Shown piece after piece: positions 62,180-64,000 of a stretch of 64,000 bases of DNA (position 1 is its first letter; every line of letters begins with the position of its first letter). The DNA is from Acidobacteria bacterium Ga0074141 (lineage in GTDB: Bacteria > Acidobacteriota > Blastocatellia > Pyrinomonadales > Pyrinomonadaceae). The position numbers and the translations under genes were made by a program. The notes under the pieces were generated by a model. It made no database searches. It saw only the letters and a program-made list of their open reading frames with translations, and was not told the DNA's origin. The stretch lies in assembly GCA_001464665.1 (NCBI GenBank), contig LNDP01000024.1, forward strand, positions 930,001-994,000, in the 5' to 3' direction.

Positions 62180-63106
62180 CTAAAGTGCGAGTTTTCTTAT
62201 CTCGACCTTGCCTTCTAGGTTACGGGGAAGGGTGAGTTTGAGAGAGGTTTCGCCGTTTTCGCTGGTTTCGAGCGTAACGTTGAGGTCGCTGGGTTCGACC
62301 TGGAGCAGCGGCGTCCTCGGGCCAAAGAGCACGACCGTTGCCCGGCGGCCGCTTTCATCTGCAATGGGCACGAGGAAGATGCGTTCCATCCGCTTTTCGC
62401 CGATGCGGATGGTGACGTCCACGTAGGGGTCGAGCAGGTTTATTTTCGCGCTCGCGACATTTAGCCGGACCTGGCGGACGACGACATCCGTTTGGCTTCC
62501 GGCGATGTCGATCCGCTCGGTTGAGACGCTTTCAAGGCTCCGCACGGCGCTCTCCGGCCCGCGCACCCTAACATTTGTCGGTACCACCGCTCGCGAATAT
62601 TCTTCAAATCCCTCCGGCAGTTCGCCACGTGTTTCGATCGCTACGCTGACGGCCCGCTCCTGCACCGCCTCAAGCCGGACGGGAACGTAAGCAGGGCTTA
62701 TTTCCTCGACCTTTACGCCGCTCGGCAGGTCGAGTGCATCGGCCTGCGGCAGAAGGTCGACGACGTGCTCGCCCGGCCCGAGCCCCGTAAGGTCAAGATA
62801 AAAGCGGAGTGCCGAGCGGTCGATCTGCCCGAGCCGACGCTTATCGCCGCTGACGACGATGCTCGCCGTTTCGAGCGGAGTATTGCTGACGACAAAATCT
62901 TCGGCGGTGCGAAGCGTTATCGGAACCGCCGGAATCTGTTCTCGGGTCGGTGTGCTGAGGCCCGTAACGCCGACCCAGAGCGCGAGCGTTACGCCAAGCG
63001 CGACCAGCTTAATGAGCCAATCCTCAAGAAACACCTTCCGCAGAATGTGTTTGATGAAGAGCCCGACGGAACCTGCCTCGGCAATTTTTTCCTTGATCAG
63101 ATCCAT
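62180..63106 (-). CDS. cdaR: CdaR-like YbbR domain protein
   Basis: 308 residues. One N-terminal membrane helix (about residues 33-52, LVALGVTLALWVGVTG) anchors several YbbR beta domains; recurrent patterns are IPITLR, RLEAVQERAVSV and VRGPESAV. In Firmicutes CdaR binds CdaA and regulates c-di-AMP synthesis. The ATG directly follows the cdaA stop (TAGATG), so they form the usual coupled pair. Confidence 0.88.
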   Translation of the reverse strand: MDLIKEKIAEAGSVGLFIKHILRKVFLEDWLIKLVALGVTLALWVGVTGLSTPTREQIPAVPITLRTAEDFVVSNTPLETASIVVSGDKRRLGQIDRSALRFYLDLTGLGPGEHVVDLLPQADALDLPSGVKVEEISPAYVPVRLEAVQERAVSVAIETRGELPEGFEEYSRAVVPTNVRVRGPESAVRSLESVSTERIDIAGSQTDVVVRQVRLNVASAKINLLDPYVDVTIRIGEKRMERIFLVPIADESGRRATVVLFGPRTPLLQVEPSDLNVTLETSENGETSLKLTLPRNLEGKVEIRKLAL

Positions 63107-63943
63107 CTAGGTCGCGGCTTCGCTTTTCGCCTCCTCGATGTTCTTAAGGGCCTTTTTTTGTGCACTGGAGGTCGGAACGCCCATCGCGGTAAAGAGCAAT
63201 TTGCGAAGCTGTGCTGTATCAAGATTTCGGCGAACACGCCCGCCCTCAACCCAGGTAACGAGTCCGGTTTCTTCGGAGACGACTATCGATATGGCGTCCG
63301 TGCCTTCGGTGATGCCGATGGCGGCGCGGTGGCGGGTGCCGAGGTCGCGCGAGATCTCCGGGTTTTTCGTCAGCGGCAAAAAGACCGAGGCCGCGGCGAT
63401 CCGCTCGTCCTTAATGACAACGGCGCCATCGTGGAGCGGCGTCGCCGGGTCAAAGATGGTGACCATCAGGTCGTAGCTGATGACGGCGTCAAGCTGAACG
63501 CCGGAATCGATAAAGTTTCTGAGGCCGACATTGCGCTCGATGACGATCAGCGCTCCCGTCTTTTCAGATGAAAGCGTAGTTACGGCAAGGACTATCTCGT
63601 CAAAAACGCTGCCGCCAAATTGGCCCCGCTGCCGGTTTACGATCGGGAACCGAAGCCGGTTGGCAAAATAGATAAGCGCCTGCCGGATCTCGCTCTGAAA
63701 CAGGACGATGATGGCAAACGGCAGAAGCACGACCGCCCAGCGGAGCACGAATTCAAGAGTCGCAAGGTCCTGCGCGACCGAGAGCCAATAAAGCAACGCG
63801 ATGAGCACGATGCCGACCATCGTCGGAACTGCTCGAGTGCCGCGGAGGAGCTTGAGCACGACATACACAATGATGAAAACGAGCGTAATATCTAGCAGAT
63901 TACGCAGCGTGATCAGCGAAGGCATGTAGTCGTTCATTTCCAT
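63107..63943 (-). CDS. cdaA: Membrane diadenylate cyclase CdaA
   Basis: 278 residues. Three N-terminal membrane helices and a coiled segment are followed by the DisA_N (DAC) domain with the catalytic DGA (LHDGAVVI) and RHR (GTRHRAAIGI) motifs. It condenses two ATP to c-di-AMP at the membrane. The first ATG (63943) or the second (two codons on) may start the gene. cdaA-cdaR is the standard operon. In other organisms c-di-AMP governs osmotic and cell-wall homeostasis; mscL is 9 kb away. Confidence 0.93.
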   Translation of the reverse strand: MEMNDYMPSLITLRNLLDITLVFIIVYVVLKLLRGTRAVPTMVGIVLIALLYWLSVAQDLATLEFVLRWAVVLLPFAIIVLFQSEIRQALIYFANRLRFPIVNRQRGQFGGSVFDEIVLAVTTLSSEKTGALIVIERNVGLRNFIDSGVQLDAVISYDLMVTIFDPATPLHDGAVVIKDERIAAASVFLPLTKNPEISRDLGTRHRAAIGITEGTDAISIVVSEETGLVTWVEGGRVRRNLDTAQLRKLLFTAMGVPTSSAQKKALKNIEEAKSEAAT

Positions 63944-64000
63944 TTTCGGCGGTTCGAAGCACGGCTTCGAGTTTGTTAAACACTTAGAATATCACAGCTT

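Overview
The window reads as one chromosome segment of a GC-rich Gram-negative bacterium, most probably an Acidobacteriota of the Blastocatellia/Pyrinomonadaceae type. This is inference from the gene set: a GWxTD secreted protein, paired MacB/FtsX permeases without an ATPase, Tat-exported PhoX and SGNH enzymes, bactofilin, a TonB_C-TPR protein and CdaA/CdaR. There is no phage, large plasmid module or CRISPR array. Coding density is high and most genes sit in short overlapping operons.

Layout. 1-5 kb: a stress cluster (universal stress protein, PNPOx-fold flavoprotein, a 61-residue membrane peptide, Hsp20) in which all four genes are preceded by a sigma-54-like -24/-12 element; two MacB-like permeases lie between. 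5-9 kb: DASS transporter, PilZ protein and an orphan TssB-TssC (type VI sheath) fusion. 8.6-15 kb: mnmG, two parS-like palindromes, parA-parB, selD (a selenoprotein read through UGA), tatB-tatC with an enlarged TatC. 15-25 kb: GWxTD protein, then a run encoding AdoMet decarboxylase, a DUF4178 zinc-ribbon membrane protein, a 49-residue membrane peptide, a half-size DUF350 protein, a membrane-anchored spermidine synthase homologue and a Tat/lipobox FAD oxidoreductase; hicAB and three envelope proteins follow. 25-36 kb: PDZ protein, an orphan SecD-P1-like protein, aminotransferase, galE, CapD-type dehydratase, Wza-like exporter, fadD with its TetR/FadR regulator and operator, tRNA-Ser. 36-41 kb: TlpA-like redoxin, recF, gyrB.

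40.4-43 kb is the accessory patch: a cluster of small hairpins, a frameshifted pentapeptide-repeat gene, a RAYT (Y1 transposase) remnant and long inverted repeats. 43-56 kb is mostly housekeeping or envelope (SIMPL, saccharopine-dehydrogenase-like, YwbE, aat, MATE, PhoX, mnmA, a RelE/ParE-like toxin-antitoxin pair, formyl-THF cyclo-ligase, mscL, bactofilin, ttcA) plus a 16S rRNA A1408 methyltransferase homologue (KamB/NpmA type) whose reading frame carries two consecutive stop codons. 56-64 kb: beta-lactamase-fold hydrolase, an O-antigen ligase-family protein with a PDZ domain inserted, esterase, TPR-TonB_C protein and the c-di-AMP pair cdaR-cdaA.

The most interesting items are the sigma-54-like stress regulon, the membrane polyamine operon, the UGA-containing selD, the orphan TssBC fusion behind a PilZ gene, the PDZ-in-ligase fusion, the doubly interrupted rRNA methyltransferase and the RAYT/hairpin patch.
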